NCBI GenBank assembly: GCA_001970855.1 | Contig: LSSN01004547.1 | Coordinates: 1-12,259, forward strand | DNA: 12,259 nt | Source: Smittium culicis | Lineage: Eukaryota; Kickxellomycota; Harpellomycetes; Harpellales; Legeriomycetaceae | Reading direction: 5' to 3' | Part shown: in pieces, positions 9,281-12,259 of the stretch | How positions within the stretch are numbered: position 1 is the stretch's first letter | Layout of the letters: the number at the start of each line of letters is the position of its first letter | Notes under the pieces: model-generated | Seen by the model: the letters and a program-made list of their open reading frames with translations, nothing else | The model's database searches: none | What the model was told of the DNA's origin: nothing | Made by a program: the position numbers and the translations under genes

Positions 9281-10270
9281 TTATATTATTTTTTATTTTC
9301 AATTTTTTAATATTCAAATTAGGTATATAGCCAAAAATATTTAAATTCATTTTACCAAACACACAACGCACTCAAAGTCACTTACATTTTTACGATAAAA
9401 TTTATTCTGTTATATAGCGTGTTAATACAACATTGTTTTACCATATAGTACCTAGGTTCTGTAAGACAACATGCCTTATATAATATCCTTTTGATTAGGA
9501 AATTTTATCTTAAATCTTCCATACTACAAGCCCAAAAAAAATTTGAAATTTGAAAAAAACGAATGTTGTTAAACCAGATACAGATAAGAATTAAATAATA
9601 AAACCTTGACTTATTTTTACAATAACACTAACTGTATATCAATTGGGCCTACAGTCATGAGATTCTACAGTTAAAATAATCAAAAGGTCTGATTGCCTGG
9701 AAAAATTCATTCTTTTAATAAATACAAAAATAAAATCTCAAAGTTAATTCAGTAACTTTCATTACTACCTCCTTTTAATCACAATCGGATAAATGCAAAA
9801 ACAATTTAGCAAATATAACTAGAATGATAATTATGCTATATTATGGGTTATCTACAATTTTTAGATCCATGGCTTAAAAATTATTCTTAAACAATTTGTT
9901 AAATATTTATTATAGGATATTTACATATAAAATGATATGTTTTTCAAGTTTCAAATTATATTTAAAATTTTAAACGTATGTTAAAACCTAACTGTATAAA
10001 AAAAAAAGTAAAATGATAAAAAATATCTTTATTATAGGTCTAGGTTATCAAATCCTTAATTGGTAACATTAGAAAGATATAGAAATTTTAATATATTAAA
10101 ATCTTTAACTGCCAGACTAAAAGATAAAGATGCAATACATGTTAATGAAAAATAAACTGAAATCTAGCTGAATGAAAATCGATTTGGCCTAAATTACCGT
10201 AAAAAAAATATAAATATTTAAAAAATGATAAATTGAGAATAAATTTATGAAAAGTAATATAAAATTTGCT
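9281..10270. other. AT-rich intergenic region, nothing recognised
   Basis: I read this stretch on both strands and found only short chance frames, the longest noticed being about 40 codons on the minus strand near 9515-9390. No RNA gene, inverted-repeat element or tandem array is evident. It must contain the 3' UTR of the helicase-like gene at its right end. Confidence 0.5.
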
Positions 10271-12259
10271 TTACATTATATAAGGAAGCCACTCTGGTTC
10301 AATAATAGACACGTTAGTCATATAAAGCTTTGTTGTTTCGATAGCTAATAGCATTGAGATAGTATTATATTTTTTAAATAAATAAAAAGTATTAAAAGTG
10401 ATTAAATTTTTATATATTTAGATAGCTTAGCTTACCTTGTGTGTAAATTACAAGCTTGGGTGTAAATTTAAACAAGCAAGAGTTTGGGTGAATAAACATG
10501 ATCTAAAAGATATAATATAATGTTAGTTTTGCTATAATAAACAGCTAAGAGTTATAAATAATACAATAAGGTTAAAAACGGCCTGATACCTGATTAGTTG
10601 ATATGTTTCTATAGTTTATTCCGTCTTTTTCTAATTCACAAATGTTATTATAAAACCCTCGCACCAAGCACTTTCTAATTAGTGTTGATTTTAAGTTTAG
10701 CATCGAACTATTGATATTTACAAGGTTTTTTATAGAGTGATCAAATCCTATCTCTGATAGCTTTTTGATAGAGTTCTGCAGCAGCTGGTATAATTTTTGT
10801 GCTATATTATATGCCTTTTTCAAAACAGCATAATCAAGGTTATGCTTTGAGGACCAATGCGATAATGAGTTCTCTGTACTTGAATAATGTGTTTTAACTC
10901 CTATATATGCCAAAAACACATTTATCAAGCAAAGATGATCACTTTCTTTAGAGGCAAATTTCAATTTTTGGCTATCTGTATCTGCTCCTCGTCTATTGGA
11001 TTCGGTGAATACGGTACCTGCACTAAGCATGGATGCTACAATTATCATCTCGAGACTGATATCTATTTTTGAACTATTAGATACAGTCATATTATTTGAA
11101 AAGTCAGATGGCAAAAATCTATTTGGCCCATTGTAGTTGTTGATAGTTTCGAGAGAAGATAACAAGCATACTCCTATTGAAGGCTCCAAATTAAATAGGA
11201 CTATACTGTGTATAATTTGGTACTCTTTTTGAGTTATTTTCTTTTCCTTCTTACCAAGCTCAATAATACCTAGCGTAGATAAGGACTCTATAGCACTTGT
11301 GATTCCTTCCCTGGATGGACCTGGCGGAATGATATCAAACTGGGTTGAATTCGCGCTGTTACCAATTAAAAGTAAAACAAGCAGTAGTAATCGGGATAGC
11401 TTAGAAGGCCCTATTCTATTAATTTCTGGGACATCAAATTCCGGCATTCCTTCTTTGTACACGGCTAACGGATATAAGCGATAGCATTTTCCTTCGAACC
11501 CGCTCCCGAAAGAATCCTTTACGATTGATGATCTAGTGTCAGCTAAAGATTTAGATATTGGCATAACTTGTAGAACGTCTGTATTTTTTTTATAGTCAAA
11601 AGCGATTTCCTAATAAATTAATAAAAATGAGCTTAAAAAAATAATAATAATTTTAATCTATAACTTCATACTTTTTTTATGCCAGGATCGATTATATACT
11701 TAACACCTTTAATGTATACATTTTCTGCCGATCCAGTCGAAAGGTAAACTCGGCGAAAATCATTGCTATTTTGCTCTGGCTTATACTTAAGGTCTTCTTC
11801 AGAGGAAAAAGAGTGCAAAGGTATTGAAATTAGCTCTAAACCATCATAATTTCTATTAATGATAATAGCAAATAGTTTACAGGTGTAGAAGATATGCAAA
11901 AAATACTATGAAAGCTACTGATAAATAAAATACCTTTCTGCATACGATGATAAGAGATGTGACACTCGCTCAATCTCTTTAAACCCATTTAGAAAAACCA
12001 AAATATCTCCTTTTTGCTCGTTCTAAGAATAGAAATTGAAAAATTAATATATATAAGATAAAATATGCTAGGCTATTTAAAGAATTCAATATTAAAAACT
12101 TTATTATTACAAAGTGTATTTTTCTAGCTGTTAATGCAGCCTCTTCTAAATAATCTACACACGGCTCTTTCAGATAGTGTATATCTACTATGCTACTCGA
12201 GTTTACTAAGTTTATTACAGCATTTATTTTTTTATCTTCTTTTTTATCATTCACAGTTG
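10271..12259 (-). CDS. DEAH/RHA-family RNA helicase-like protein, degenerate motifs, 5' end missing
   Basis: Exons on the minus strand are 12259-12111 (partial), 12022-11934, 11852-11672, 11609-10590, 10502-10436 and 10344-10271; phases agree and give about 525 aa of the C-terminal part. In order: VDIHYLKEP and DYLEEAALTARKIH, then GDILVFLNGFKEIE (motif IV region), STGSAENVYI (motif V region, 11740-11711), IIDPG, LQVMPISKS, GKCYRLY, VPEINR, a winged-helix/ratchet region (SAIESLSTLGII, EMIIVASMLS), DHLCLINVF, and an OB-fold end FIHPNSCLF then TTKLYM and IIEPEWL. This is the standard DEAH architecture; DHX35 or DHX33 seem nearest in the OB fold. Motif VI QRxGRxGR is replaced by TRSSIVKD (11537-11514), and motif V lacks TNIAET. 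The RecA1 domain lies outside the window, so ATP-binding motifs cannot be judged. Likely nuclear and RNP-associated by family. Confidence 0.85.

Overview
This is an AT-rich eukaryotic window, roughly a quarter to 30% G+C by eye. Genes are cut by many short introns (62-206 nt) with relaxed GTA/GTT donors, CTAAC/CTAAT-like branch sites and T-rich tracts before AG. The gene content (an ATRIP/Rad26 homologue, a PRP4/DYRK-like kinase, a WDR89-like protein and a DEAH-type helicase relative) fits an early-diverging fungus or another intron-rich protist. The lineage cannot be fixed from this sequence. There is no bacterial, phage, plasmid or CRISPR content.

Layout. (1) Positions 50-3878, minus strand: a 12-13 exon gene for an ATRIP/Rad26/Lcd1/UvsD-type checkpoint protein. 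It has an acidic N-terminus, a coiled coil with a recognisable ATRIP core, a PKKRK nuclear signal and a helical C-terminal half. (2) 3879-5260: a divergent intergenic region with a 24-codon ORF just upstream of ATRIP, one unexplained exon-like segment, and an imperfect 43-44 bp tandem repeat. (3) 5261-7480, plus strand: a six-exon CMGC kinase closest in my reading to PRP4. (4) 7481-7891: a convergent 3' spacer. (5) 7892-8914, minus: an intronless 340-aa WDR89-like WD40 protein. (6) 9057-9280, minus: a chromodomain-like relic or unrecognised small gene, followed by about 1 kb of apparently empty AT-rich DNA. (7) 10271-12259, minus: the C-terminal part of a DEAH/RHA helicase-family gene whose 5' end lies beyond the window.

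The genes do not form an obvious pathway. ATRIP belongs to the replication-stress checkpoint; the kinase and helicase families are linked to pre-mRNA splicing or RNP remodelling. The strongest unusual observation is that the DEAH protein keeps its fold signatures but has lost motif VI and altered motifs IV and V, suggesting a pseudo-helicase. The kinase keeps its catalytic residues but lacks the CMGC-specific arginine. Exon models were built by hand from reading-frame continuity, splice phase and remembered family alignments. No search was run.
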